A stretch of 64,000 nucleotides of DNA from Geodermatophilaceae bacterium NBWT11 (GTDB taxonomy: Bacteria > Actinomycetota > Actinomycetes > Mycobacteriales > Geodermatophilaceae): assembly GCA_014218215.1 (NCBI GenBank), contig CP043652.1, positions 124,001 through 188,000 on the forward strand. The letters are read 5' to 3'. Under the pieces are notes generated by a model. The model did no database searches, was not told where the DNA came from, and saw only the letters and a list, made by a program, of their open reading frames with translations. This document shows positions 37,967-51,512 of this stretch, piece by piece (within the stretch, counting starts at the first letter, position 1; every line of letters starts with the position of its first letter). The translations under genes and the position numbers were made by a program.

Positions 37967-39865
37967 TCAGCTCGGGACGACGACGGGCGACACGGTCTTC
38001 TCACCCGAGGAGAACTGGGTGCGGTACAGGTCGGCGTACCGGTGGCCCAGCGCGAGCAGCTCCTCGTGAGTGCCCTGTTCGACGATGCGGCCGGCGTCGA
38101 CGACGAGGATCAGGTCGGCGGCGCGGATGGTGGACAGCCGGTGCGCGATGACCAGCGAGGTGCGGCCGGCCAGCGCGGCGTCCAGCGCCTTCTGCACCGC
38201 GGCCTCGCTCTCGCTGTCCAGGTGCGCGGTGGCCTCGTCGAGGATGACCACGCCGGGGCCCTTGAGCAGCACCCGCGCGATCGCCAGCCGCTGCTTCTCC
38301 CCACCCGACATCCGGTAGCCGCGGTCACCGACCACGGTCTCCAGGCCGTCGGGCAGCGAGGCGATGAGAGCGGCGATCCGGGCTCCGGTGAGCGCCGTCC
38401 AGAGCTGCTCCTCGGTCGCCTCGGGGCGGGCGTAGAGCAGGTTCGCCCGGATGGTGTCGTGGAAGAGGTGGGCGTCCTGGCTGACCACGCCGATCGAGTC
38501 GCGCAACGAGTCCGCGGTCGCCTGCCGGACGTCCAGGCCGCCGACCCGCACGGTGCCCCCGGTGGCGTCGTAGAGCCGCGGCACGAGGTTGGCGATGGTG
38601 GACTTGCCGGCCCCCGAGTGCCCCACGAGCGCGACCAGCTGGCCGGGCTCGGCCCGGAAGCTGACCTCGTGCAGCACGGTGGCCTCCTCGCCGTGCTCGG
38701 GCAGCGAGAGGTCCTCCAGGGAGGCCAGCGAGACCTCGGACGCCGTCGGGTAGTGGAAGGACACGCGGTCGAACTCCACCGACCGGTCCGTCGTGGGCAC
38801 CGGCCGGGCGTCGGGGGCGTCGCGGATCATCGGCTCGAGGTCGAGCACCTCGAAGACCCGGTCGAAGCTGACCATCGCGCTCATCACGTCGACCCGGACG
38901 TTGGACAGCGCGGTCAGCGGCCCGTAGAGCCGGGACAGCAGCAGCGCGAGGGAGACCACGGCGCCCGGGGACAGCGAGCCGTCGAAGGCCAGCGATCCAC
39001 CCAGGCCGTAGACCAGCGCGGTGGCCAGCGCGGCGACGAGGGTGAGCGCGGTGAAGAAGGTGCGCCCGTACATGGCCGACAGCACGCCGATGTCGCGCAC
39101 CCGCGCGGCCCGGGAGCTGAAGGAGGCGACCTCGGCCTCGGGGCGACCGAACAGCTTGACCAGCAGCGCACCGGAGACGTTGAACCGCTCGGTCATCGTG
39201 GCGTTCATCGAGGCGTTGAGGCCGTAGGACTCCCGGGTGATCTCCTGCAGCTTGGCGCCGATGCGCTTGGCCGGGAGCACGAACAGCGGGACCATCACGA
39301 TCGACAGCAGGGTGATCTGCCAGGACAGCGTGAACATGACGCCGGCGGTGAGCACCAGGCCGATCACGTTGGACACCACGCCGCTCAGCGTCGAGGTGAA
39401 CGCCTGCTGGGCCCCGATCACGTCGTTGTTGAGCCGGCTGACCAGCGCGCCGGTCTGGGTGCGGGTGAAGAACGCGACCGGCATCCGCTGCACGTGGGCG
39501 AACACCCGGGCGCGCAGGTCGTAGATGACGCCCTCTCCGATCCGGGAGGAGTACCAGCGCTGGGCCAGGGAGCTGCCGGCGTCCAGCACCGCGAGACCGG
39601 CGATGAACAGCGCGATCCGGACGATGTCGCCGGCCGTGCCGTCCAGCCGGGCGATCCGGTTGACGATGTCGCCGGCCAGCAGCGGGGTGACCACGCCGAT
39701 CACGGCGGAGACGACGACCAGGCTCAGGAACCAGGTCAGGTCGCGTCGGTAGGGACCGGCGATGCCGAGGATCCGCTTGACGGTGCCCTTCGGGATCTCC
39801 CGGCCGGCCTTCGGCTGGCGCTGGAAGGACCGCATCGCGGCCATCGAGGTCATCGGTGAGCTCAT
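37967..39865 (-). CDS. ABC multidrug/lipid exporter, fused permease-ATPase
   Basis: A 632-residue half-transporter. Six membrane helices occupy about residues 45-330; the nucleotide-binding domain has Walker A GHSGAGKST, signature MSGGEKQRLAIARVLL, Walker B VVILDEATAHLD and the H-loop IAHRLST. Such MsbA/MDR-type proteins export lipids or drugs as dimers; a homodimer is likely, as no partner gene is present. Start at ATG 39865 after GAGAGGGG; the frame upstream belongs to the enoyl-CoA hydratase region. Confidence 0.92.
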   Translation of the reverse strand: MSSPMTSMAAMRSFQRQPKAGREIPKGTVKRILGIAGPYRRDLTWFLSLVVVSAVIGVVTPLLAGDIVNRIARLDGTAGDIVRIALFIAGLAVLDAGSSLAQRWYSSRIGEGVIYDLRARVFAHVQRMPVAFFTRTQTGALVSRLNNDVIGAQQAFTSTLSGVVSNVIGLVLTAGVMFTLSWQITLLSIVMVPLFVLPAKRIGAKLQEITRESYGLNASMNATMTERFNVSGALLVKLFGRPEAEVASFSSRAARVRDIGVLSAMYGRTFFTALTLVAALATALVYGLGGSLAFDGSLSPGAVVSLALLLSRLYGPLTALSNVRVDVMSAMVSFDRVFEVLDLEPMIRDAPDARPVPTTDRSVEFDRVSFHYPTASEVSLASLEDLSLPEHGEEATVLHEVSFRAEPGQLVALVGHSGAGKSTIANLVPRLYDATGGTVRVGGLDVRQATADSLRDSIGVVSQDAHLFHDTIRANLLYARPEATEEQLWTALTGARIAALIASLPDGLETVVGDRGYRMSGGEKQRLAIARVLLKGPGVVILDEATAHLDSESEAAVQKALDAALAGRTSLVIAHRLSTIRAADLILVVDAGRIVEQGTHEELLALGHRYADLYRTQFSSGEKTVSPVVVPS

Positions 39866-39890
39866 GGGGTGACCCCTCTCGTCCCCGCGC

Positions 39891-40682
39891 TCAACCCCGT
39901 GACCGCGGTGCCTGTTCCACCAGCGCGTGCAGCCTGCGCACCTGCGCGGCACGTTCGGCGGCGTCCTGGGCGTCGGTGTCCGTGGCCGCCGCCGCGCGCA
40001 CGAGGGCGGCGGTCTCCCGGCTGGCCCGCACGTCGGGGCCCACGATCCCGGCGACCAGGGTGGCGACGGCGTCCTCGAGCTCCTCGGTGGGGACGACGAC
40101 GGTCGCCAACCCGCTCGCCAGCGCCTCGGCCGCACCGACCTTGCGGCCGGTCAGGCACATCTCCAGCGCCCGGGAGTACCCGACCGCCTGCACCAGCGTG
40201 GAGGTGCCGGTGAGGTCGGGCACCAGCCCGAGCCGGGCCTCGGGCAGCGAGAAGGTGGCCTCGGTGCCGCAGACCCGGAGGTCGCAGGCCAGCGCCAGCT
40301 GCGCACCGGCGCCGATGGCGTGGCCCTGGACGACGGCGACGCTGACGATCCCCGGGGTGCGCAGCCACCGGAACCCGTCCTGGTACCCGCGGATCCGCTC
40401 CCGGGCGCCGTCGTCACCGAGGGCGAGCAGGGCACCCAACCCGCCGGGCAGGTCGGGATCGGTGGCGAAGAGCGAGCGGTCCAGCCCCGCGGAGAAGGCC
40501 CGGCCGGCCCCGCGGACCAGCACCACCCGGACCTCGTCGGGCAGGGTCGCGCCGATCTCGGCCAGGGCGTGCCAGGTCTCCGGCGTCTGGGCGTTGAGCT
40601 GCTCGGCCCGGTCCAGGGTGACGGTGAGGACCGGGCCGTCGAGCGAGGTGGTGACCCAGCCGCGGGCCGGGTCGCCGGTCAC
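39891..40682 (-). CDS. Enoyl-CoA hydratase/isomerase family protein
   Basis: A 263-residue crotonase-fold protein. The oxyanion-hole stretches are RAFSAGLDRSLF and VQGHAIGAGAQLALACDLRV; at the position of one catalytic Glu it has SLPEARLGLVPDLTGT, with the second Glu replaced. This pattern is seen in actinobacterial family members whose substrate is unknown. GTG 40682 overlaps the stop of the small HTH gene. Confidence 0.88.
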   Translation of the reverse strand: MTGDPARGWVTTSLDGPVLTVTLDRAEQLNAQTPETWHALAEIGATLPDEVRVVLVRGAGRAFSAGLDRSLFATDPDLPGGLGALLALGDDGARERIRGYQDGFRWLRTPGIVSVAVVQGHAIGAGAQLALACDLRVCGTEATFSLPEARLGLVPDLTGTSTLVQAVGYSRALEMCLTGRKVGAAEALASGLATVVVPTEELEDAVATLVAGIVGPDVRASRETAALVRAAAATDTDAQDAAERAAQVRRLHALVEQAPRSRG

Positions 40683-40921
40683 GAGCCGGCGCTGGAGCGG
40701 TTGGCCCCGCCGCGGCTGCGCAGGGTCGCACCGGACTCCGACAGCAGCCGGTGCACGAAGCCGTAGGAGCGGCCGGTGGAGGCCGCCAGCAGCCGGATGC
40801 TCTCCCCGCCGTCGTAGCGCTTGCGCAGCTCGTCGGCGAGGGTGCTGCGGTCCCCACCGGTGATCCGCTTGCCCTTCGCGAGGTCTGCGGTGCCCTCGGC
40901 AGGTGCGTTCGAGTCGGCCAT
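40679..40921 (-). CDS. Small helix-turn-helix protein
   Basis: An 80-residue basic protein with a C-terminal HTH: LADELRKRYDGGESIRLLAASTGRSYGFVHRLLSESG (turn at AASTGRS). The N-terminus is acidic and unstructured. ATG 40921 has a very good GGAGGGGAG site. This small protein is conserved in actinobacteria near crotonase and ABC-F genes; its targets are unknown. The stop overlaps the enoyl-CoA hydratase start. Confidence 0.82.
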   Translation of the reverse strand: MADSNAPAEGTADLAKGKRITGGDRSTLADELRKRYDGGESIRLLAASTGRSYGFVHRLLSESGATLRSRGGANRSSAGS

Positions 40922-41049
40922 GACTCCCCTCCGTGCCAGCGGGGGTCCGGCAACGCCGGAGCCGTCCGCTGGTCGCCCGGACCGCCGTCCTGATGACGTC
41001 GGCCTCTCGGACCGATGATCACCCAGTGCCGACGGTGCGGCCACTCAGC

Positions 41050-42651
<1,602 letters not shown>

Positions 42652-42699
42652 TGAGCCCAGGGTAACCGCGTCGGGGCCGGGTTCCGAGGGGTTGCGACG

Positions 42700-44783
42700 G
42701 TGACGTCGGCGGCACCTGGCGCGCAGCTCGGGGCCGCGCCGGGCGGTCCACGCCCCTACCGTGGGCGGGTCGGCGCCTCCTCGCGCCGCCCGGTCGAGGT
42801 GGAGGTGCTGGTGCAGGCTCCCCCGCGCGCCTACCCCCCGCCACCGCCACCCCCGTACCCGCCGCCGACCCCGCCGGCCGCGTCGCCGTCTCGGCTGCCC
42901 GGCGTCAGCGCCCAGCAGGTCGTGCTGGGCACCGCCGTCGTCACCGTGCTGGGCTTCGTCCTCGCTGCCGCCCAGGTCGGTGCGTGGGTGGGCCTCGCGG
43001 TCGCCGCGCTGTTCGCCGTGGCCGGCGGCGCCTGCGCGTTCCTGGTGGCCCGCAGCGGGGCCGCGACGACCGCGGAGGCCCTGGCCGTCACCTCGGTGCT
43101 CACCACCGCCGCGGGGATCGGGCTGTGGGCGCGTGGCGAGCCGACCCCGGCGCCGCTCGTGGCCGCCCTCGCCGCCACCGCCGCCCTGCTGTGGACCGCG
43201 CTGCAGGTGGCCCCGGACCGGCTGCGCACCTGGCCGGTCGCCGCCCTGGTCGCCGGTCAGGTGGCCGTCCTGGCCTGGCTGGCCACCGACCCGCGCCCGT
43301 GGGACACCCCGGTCGGCGGCGCGGTGCTGGCTGTCGTCCTCCTCGCCGTGGCCGGGGTCGGGCTGGCCGTCGCCTGGACCGCGGACGGCGCGGGCCACGG
43401 GCTCCTCTCCCGGGTCGGGCTGCTCACCGCCGTGCCGTGGTGGGTGACCGGTGTCGTCGTCGCCCAGCAGGCGGCGTGGGGCGGTGCCGTCCCCGCCGCC
43501 GGGGCGACGGTGCTGGCCGGGGCCGGGCTGCTGGTCACCGCGGCCGACCGGGTGCCCGCCCTGCCCACCGGCGACCGGGACGTCGTCCCGGTGCTGGCCG
43601 GGGTGACCGCCGGCCTCGGGGTCGCCGGCGCGGCCCACGCGACGGGCGCGGACGCGGTGTCGCTGTCCGGGGTGGCCGGGCTGCTGCTCGCCGCCCTGGT
43701 GGCGGTGGCGGCCGCCCGCGGGAAGGACTGGGTGCCCCGGGACGCCGGGCTCGCCGCGGCCGTGGTGCTGACCGTGCTCGCGGTGCTGCAGGACGTCGCC
43801 GCGGGCCGGTGGGGCTGGGTCGCCCTGCTCCTGGTCTTCACCGCGCTCGCGTCGGGCTGCTGTCGGCCCGCCGGTCGGAGAGCCGTCCGGAGACCATCCC
43901 GCTGACCGTCGGCTCGGTGGCTGCGGCGCTGCTGCTGGCCCTGACCGATGCGCCGGAGACCGGGATCGGGGCGGTGCTGGTGCTGGTGGCCGTGACCGCC
44001 GTGGTCCAGGCCGTCGTCCTGGCCCGGCGCCCCGCCCGGTCGGTGGCGGAGCCGGCCCTGGACGCGCAGGGGCATCCCGACCTCCGTGCCGCCTTCTCCC
44101 CGGCGGAGGGCGGCAGCCGCGCCACCGTGGCGGCGGACGGCCCCGGCGACGCCGACCGCCGGGCCTCGGCACCGACCGCGACCAGCGGCGCGGTGACCGG
44201 GGTCGTCGGGGTGCTGGTGGCCGCCGGGGGTGACCCGGCGTGGGTCACCCCCGTGCTGCTGGCCGTGCTGGGCGCATCACTGCTGGGCTACGCCGCGGCG
44301 ACGCACCGTCCGGCGCACCTGGGCGCCGGGCTGCTCGTGCTGGCCGCGTGGTCGGCCACCGGTCAGCTGGGCTGGACCGGGCTGGAGCGGTGGACGGTCC
44401 CGCTGGCCCTGGGGCTGCTGCTGGCCCGGGGCCGGGAGCTGCAGGACGGGCCGTCGTGGCCGACCTGGGGGCCGGCGGTCGCGGTCGGCCTGCTGCCCTC
44501 GCTCGCCCTGGTGCTCCTCGACCCCGCCGAACCACGGCACCCGGTGCTGCTGGTCGCCGGGGTGGCCGTCGCGCTGCTCGGCGTCGCCGGGCGGCTGCGT
44601 GCACCCTTCCAGCTGGGCACGCTGACCGTGGCCGGGGCGGCCGTCGCCTGGGCCGTCGACGCCGTGCCCGGACCCGGGCTGCTGGCGTTGCTGCTGGCCG
44701 GGTTGCTGTTGTTCTGGCTCGCCTGGGGCGCCGACCGCGAGGCCGGCAGCACGCTGCGCGAACGGGTCGCGGCCTTCCGCTGA
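42700..44783 (+). CDS. Large polytopic membrane protein, frameshifted (SCO7613-type candidate)
   Basis: Two frames form one protein of about 694 residues. The first (GTG 42700, after GAGGGG) has a Pro-rich cytoplasmic N-terminus with AYPPPPPPPYPPPTPPA, then many Ala/Val/Leu membrane helices up to ALLLVFTALA. The sequence continues only in the neighbouring frame with SGLLSARRSESRPETIPLTV and further helices to ERVAAFR. The change lies near 43845-43862 and needs one base added. The Pro-rich start and helix-dense body resemble SCO7613 C-terminal-domain proteins of unknown function. An indel error is likely. Confidence 0.72.
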
Positions 44784-44784
44784 G

Positions 44785-45474
44785 TCAGCTGCCGAACAGC
44801 GACTCGGCGCAGACCGGGCGGTACCCCGCCAGCAGGAACGACCGCAGCGACGCGGTGTTCGCCGGCGCCACCTGGGCCCACAGCGGACCGGTCACGAGCG
44901 CCGGGGCGGCGGCGGCCAGGGCGGTGCCCAGCCCCCGGCCGCGGGCGTCCGGGTCGACCTCGATCGAGACCTCCCAGCGTCCGGCCAGGCCCCGTCCGAG
45001 GGTCAGCACCCCGGCGCCGTCCGCCGTGCCCAGCACCTGCACGGCGGTGCGGTGTCGGTGCGCCCGCTGCACCCGCGGGTGGTCGCCTGCTTCCAGCGGC
45101 TGTAACGGGATGCCCGGGGCCCGCGCGGGCGGCGCGACGAGGACGGCGTCCACCACACCCGGCTCGACCCCGGTCTCGTCGGCCAACGCCGACAGGAACC
45201 GCGCGGAGAGCGGGGCGGCGATGGGATCCGGCGACCGTGCGATCCAGTCCGTCACCCAGGCCGGGTCGACGTCGGCGCCGACCACGGCCCAGGCGGTGCC
45301 GCCCACGACGACGGCCCGCGCCCCGAGGGGCGTGGGCCGTGTCGTGACGCTGCCGTCAGCCGGCGGGTGCTCCCCCGCTGCCAGCGCGTCGAACAGGTCG
45401 TCCAGTGCTAGACCCGGAACCCGAGGGCGCGGAGCTGCTCCCGACCGTCGTCGGTGATCTTGTCCGGGCCCCAC
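44785..45474 (-). CDS. GNAT-family N-acetyltransferase-like protein
   Basis: A protein of up to 229 residues. The C-terminal half has the GNAT acetyl-CoA motif VSIEVDPDARGRGLGTALAAAA, then PLWAQVAPANTASLRSFLLAGY. The N-terminal half (LDDLFDALAAGEHPPADG) is seen in actinobacterial GNAT proteins. The start is uncertain: the only usual start in frame (GTG 45474) overlaps sufT by 67 bases; a CTG at about 45399, just after the sufT stop, may be used instead. Substrate unknown. It lies at the distal end of the suf operon. Confidence 0.72.
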   Translation of the reverse strand: MGPGQDHRRRSGAAPRPRVPGLALDDLFDALAAGEHPPADGSVTTRPTPLGARAVVVGGTAWAVVGADVDPAWVTDWIARSPDPIAAPLSARFLSALADETGVEPGVVDAVLVAPPARAPGIPLQPLEAGDHPRVQRAHRHRTAVQVLGTADGAGVLTLGRGLAGRWEVSIEVDPDARGRGLGTALAAAAPALVTGPLWAQVAPANTASLRSFLLAGYRPVCAESLFGS

Positions 45475-45788
45475 GGCGGCATCCAGACCCAGTTGATCCG
45501 GATGTCATCGACCAGGCCGGGGCCGGGGCCGCCGGTGAGGGCCTGGCGGGCCTGGTCCTCGATGACGTCGGTCAGCGGGCAGGCCGCCGAGGTCAGCGTC
45601 ATGTCGATGACGGCGACGTTGGCGTCGTCCACCTCGATGCCGTAGACGAGGCCCAGGTCGACGACGTTGACCCCGAGCTCGGGGTCGACGACGTCACGCA
45701 TGGCCTCCTCGAGCTCCTCGAGGTCGGGCTTGATCAGCGGGGCCGCGGGGGCAGCGGTCTCGACGGTGGTCTCGGTGGTCTCGCTCAT
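45408..45788 (-). CDS. sufT: SufT-like MIP18/DUF59 iron-sulfur assembly factor
   Basis: A 126-residue protein. The DUF59 core reads DPELGVNVVDLGLVYGIEV and LTSAACPLTDVIEDQ with the conserved cysteine. SufT proteins help deliver Fe-S clusters to target enzymes. ATG 45788 overlaps the sufU stop (ATGA). It is the last core gene of the suf operon. Confidence 0.92.
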   Translation of the reverse strand: MSETTETTVETAAPAAPLIKPDLEELEEAMRDVVDPELGVNVVDLGLVYGIEVDDANVAVIDMTLTSAACPLTDVIEDQARQALTGGPGPGLVDDIRINWVWMPPWGPDKITDDGREQLRALGFRV

Positions 45789-46263
45789 GCGGACTCCTCC
45801 GTGGTCGGGGTGGGGTCGGACGGCGTCCAGGCACGGGCGCTGGCGTCCTTCAGGGCCATCCAGCTCATCAGCGCGCACTTGACCCGCGCCGGGTACTTCG
45901 ACACCCCGGCGAACGCGACGGCGTCCTCCAGGCTGTCCTCGAGCTCGTCGGCCACGGACGTGTCGCCCTTGGCCTGCATCAACCGGACGAAGTCCTCACC
46001 GGTGGCCAGGGCCTCGGTCACGCTCTTGCCGACGACCAGGTCGTACATCGCCGACACCGAGGCCTGGCTGATCGAGCAGCCCTGCCCCTCGTAGGAGACG
46101 TCGGTCAGGGTGTCGCCCTCGACCTTGACCCGCAGGGTCACCTCGTCGCCGCACGTGGGGTTGACGTGGTGCACCTCGGCGTCGAACGGGTCACGCAGAC
46201 CGCGGCCGTGGGGGTTCCGGTAGTGGTCCAGGATGATCTCCTGGTACATGTCCTGCAGCTTCA

Positions 46264-46264
<1 letters not shown>
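45785..46264 (-). CDS. sufU: Sulfur relay protein SufU
   Basis: A 159-residue zinc-dependent sulfur acceptor of SufS. Conserved residues are seen in NPTCGDEVTL, YEGQGCSISQASVS and VKCALMSWMAL (three Cys with the nearby Asp). ATG 46264; it abuts sufS with one-base overlap, and its own stop overlaps sufT. Confidence 0.95.
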
Positions 46265-48410
<2,146 letters not shown>

Positions 48411-48420
48411 GTGATGCCTC

Positions 48421-48753
48421 TCAGTTCTCGGCCGCGGAGGTGTCGACGAGGACGTCGTCGCCCTCGACGCGGACCGGGTGGGTGGTGACCGGCTGGTTCG
48501 CCGGCAGGTTGGTGGGTGCGCCGGTGCGCAGGTCGAAGCACGACCCGTGCCAGGTGCACTCGATGGTGGGGACGCCGTCGATCACCTCGACGTCGCCGTC
48601 GCTGAGCGGGTAGTCCTGGTGCGAGCACAGGTCGGTGAGTGCGTAGACCTGTCCGTCGTACCGGGCGAGGACCAGCTCGAGGTCCCCGAGGACGACAGGC
48701 GTGGCGCCGTCCTCGGGGACCTCGGAGAGGGCACAGGCCCGCTGGAAGCTCAT
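48421..48753 (-). CDS. Rieske-type [2Fe-2S] ferredoxin in the suf operon
   Basis: A 110-residue protein with the two Rieske ligand boxes CSHQ (in DLCSHQDYPLSDG) and CTWHG (in IECTWHGSCFDLRTG). This small ferredoxin, similar to dioxygenase ferredoxins, is a usual member of actinobacterial suf operons between sufD and sufC; a role in electron supply for assembly is assumed. ATG 48753 overlaps the sufD stop. Confidence 0.93.
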   Translation of the reverse strand: MSFQRACALSEVPEDGATPVVLGDLELVLARYDGQVYALTDLCSHQDYPLSDGDVEVIDGVPTIECTWHGSCFDLRTGAPTNLPANQPVTTHPVRVEGDDVLVDTSAAEN

Positions 48754-50075
48754 GCCGGCTGGAGCTCCGTGGCGTGCTCGTCCACGTCCTGGGCCTCGAG
48801 GCCCGGCAGGGCACCCAGGCGCTGCTCGATGGTGCCCATCAGCCGGTCGGCCAGCGCGGGGACGGCGATCTTCTGCACGACGTCGGCGAAGAAGCCGCGG
48901 ACGACGAGCCGGCGGGCGGTCTCGGCGTCGATGCCACGCGAGCAGAGGTAGAACAGCTGCTCGTCGTCGAACCGGCCGGTGGCGCTGGCGTGGCCGGCGC
49001 TGACGATCTCACCGGTCTCGATCTCGAGGTTGGGCACCGAGTCGGCGCGGGCGCCGTCGGTGAGCACCAGGTTGCGGTTGAGCTCGTAGGTCTCGGTGCC
49101 GGTCGCCGCGGGGCGGATCCGGACGTCCCCGACCCACACGGTGTGCGCGGCCTCGCCCTGCAGCGCGCCCTTGTAGACGACGTTGCTGACGCAGTTGGGC
49201 GTGGCGTGGTCGACCCAGAGGCGGTGCTCCTGGTGCTGGGTCTCGTCGGCGAAGTAGACGCCCGACAGCTCGGCGGTGCCGCCGGGGCCGGCGTACTCCA
49301 CGTTGCTGACCAGCCGGACCATGTCCCCGCCGAGGGTCACCACGACCTGGCGGAAGGTGGCGTCCCGGCCGACGACGGCGTCGTACTGGCCGCCGTGCGC
49401 GGTCCCGGGGGCCCACTCCTGCACGCTGATCAGCTCGACGTGCGCGCCGTCGCCGACGAGCACGGTGACCGAGCCGGCGTACTTGGCCGAGCCGGAGTGG
49501 TCCAGCACGACGGTCGCCTTGGCGAACCGGCCGACCTCGATCACGGTCTGGCCCCACACGACCTCGTCGGAGCCGGTGCCGCGCAGCGACAGCGTCACCG
49601 GGCGGTCCAGCTGTGCCTCGGCGGGCACGCGGACGACGGTCGCGCCACCGGCGTTGACCCGGGTCAGGGCCGCGAGCCGGTCGACCGGCTTGGGCAGGCC
49701 CTGCAGGATCGCGTCGTCGGCACCGACGGTGGTCAGCTCGACCCCGTCGGGCAGGTCGGTCTGCAGCTCCAGGCGGGCGTCGGACGCCGCACCCTCGAGC
49801 AGCGGGCGGACCCGCTTCATCGGGGTGAAGCGCCAGGACTCCTCGCGACCGGTGACGACGGGAAAGTCCTCGGGGTCGTCGGAGGAGAACCGCTCGGCCG
49901 GCGAGCCGGTCGGCGCGGGACCGCCGTGGCTGTGCGCACCCGCCCCGGCACCGGCGGTGCCGGTGTCGGAGGCCGGGGTGGTCGGCGGGCCGGCCTGCGC
50001 ACCCACGCCGGGGGCGAAGAGCTCGCCGGCGAGGGCCGCGGAGTCGGTCGTGAGGGTCGTCTGTGGGTCGGTCAT
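48750..50075 (-). CDS. sufD: Fe-S scaffold subunit SufD
   Basis: A 441-residue partner of SufB. The conserved C-terminal SUF core has ISAGHASATGRFDDEQLFYLCSRGI-like sequence (here VSAGHASATGRFDDEQ then LFYLCSRGIDAETARRLV). The N-terminal ~55 residues are a low-complexity Gly/Ala/His-rich extension. ATG 50075 overlaps the sufB stop by one base (TGATG). Confidence 0.94.
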   Translation of the reverse strand: MTDPQTTLTTDSAALAGELFAPGVGAQAGPPTTPASDTGTAGAGAGAHSHGGPAPTGSPAERFSSDDPEDFPVVTGREESWRFTPMKRVRPLLEGAASDARLELQTDLPDGVELTTVGADDAILQGLPKPVDRLAALTRVNAGGATVVRVPAEAQLDRPVTLSLRGTGSDEVVWGQTVIEVGRFAKATVVLDHSGSAKYAGSVTVLVGDGAHVELISVQEWAPGTAHGGQYDAVVGRDATFRQVVVTLGGDMVRLVSNVEYAGPGGTAELSGVYFADETQHQEHRLWVDHATPNCVSNVVYKGALQGEAAHTVWVGDVRIRPAATGTETYELNRNLVLTDGARADSVPNLEIETGEIVSAGHASATGRFDDEQLFYLCSRGIDAETARRLVVRGFFADVVQKIAVPALADRLMGTIEQRLGALPGLEAQDVDEHATELQPA

Positions 50076-51512
50076 CAGCCGACGGCACCTTCCATCTGCA
50101 GCTCGATCAGGCGGTTCAGCTCGAGGGCGTACTCCATCGGCAGCTCCCGGGCGATCGGCTCGACGAAGCCGCGTACGACCATCGCCATCGCCTCGTCCTC
50201 GGAGAGACCACGGCTCATCAGGTAGAAGAGCTGGTCCTCGCTGACCCGGGAGACGGTCGCCTCGTGGCCCATGGACACGTCGTCCTCGCGGACGTCGACG
50301 TAGGGGTAGGTGTCCGAGCGGCTGATCGTGTCGACCAGCAGCGCGTCGCACTTCACCGTGGAGCGGGAGCCGTGGGCGCCCTCGTCGATCTGCACCAGGC
50401 CCCGGTAGGAGGTCCGGCCGCCACCGCGGGCGACGGACTTGCTGATGATGTTCGAGGAGGTGTGCGGGGCGGCGTGCACCATCTTGGCGCCGGCGTCCTG
50501 GTGCTGACCCTCGCCGGCGAAGGCGATCGAGAGCACCTCGCCCTTGGCATGCTCACCGGTCATCCACACGGCCGGGTACTTCATCGTCACCTTGGAGCCG
50601 ATGTTGCCGTCGACCCACTCCATGGTCGCGCCCTCGTGGGCCACGGCCCGCTTGGTGACCAGGTTGTAGACGTTGTTCGACCAGTTCTGGATGGTCGTGT
50701 ACCGGCAGCGCGCGTTCTTCTTCACGACGATCTCGACGACCGCGGAGTGCAGCGAGTCCGACTTGTAGATCGGCGCGGTGCAGCCCTCGACGTAGTGCAC
50801 GTAGGCGCCCTCGTCGATGATCATCAGGGTCCGCTCGAACTGGCCCATGTTCTCGGTGTTGATCCGGAAGTAGGCCTGCAGCGGGATCTCCACGTTGACG
50901 CCCGGGGGCACGTAGATGAAGGAGCCACCGGACCACACGGCGGTGTTCAGCGCGGAGAACTTGTTGTCCCCGGACGGGATCACCGAGCCGAAGTACTCGC
51001 GGAACAGGTCCTCGTGCTCGCGCAGCGCGGTGTCGGTGTCCAGGAACAGGACGCCCTGCTCCTCGAGGTCCTCGCGGATCGAGTGGTAGACGACCTCGGA
51101 CTCGTACTGGGCGGCGACCACCGGAGACCAGGCGCTGCTTCTCGGCCTCGGGGATGCCCAGCTTGTCGTAGGTGTTCTTGATGTCGGCCGGGAGGTCGTC
51201 CCAGGTCGCGGCCTGCTTCTCCGTCGACCGCACGAAGTACTTGATGTTGTCGAAGTCGATGCCGGAGAGGTCGGAACCCCAGTCGGGCATGGGCTTCTTG
51301 CCGAAGATCTTGAGGGCCTTGAGGCGGCGCTCGAGCATCCACTCCGGCTCGTTCTTGCGGCGGGAGATGTCCCGCACGACGTCCTCGTCGATGCCACGAC
51401 GGGACGAGGCGCCGGCGACGTCGGCGTCCGCCCAGCCGTACTTGTAGCGGCCGAGCTGGTCGATCTGCTCGTCCTGGGTCAGGGGGGTGACCGGCTGCTC
51501 TGTGGTGGTCAT
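50075..51512 (-). CDS. sufB: Fe-S scaffold subunit SufB, with a one-base frameshift in this sequence
   Basis: An otherwise normal SufB of about 478 residues. The N-terminal frame (ATG 51512, overlapping the sufR stop) runs [16 protein letters not shown] to [12 protein letters not shown]; the remainder continues in another frame with [20 protein letters not shown] up to QMEGAVG. On the coding strand the junction reads GGTGGTCGCC where GGTGTCGCC is expected: one extra G near 51117-51121. SufB is the cluster-building scaffold and is essential in relatives with no other system, so a sequencing error is the simplest explanation. Confidence 0.9.
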
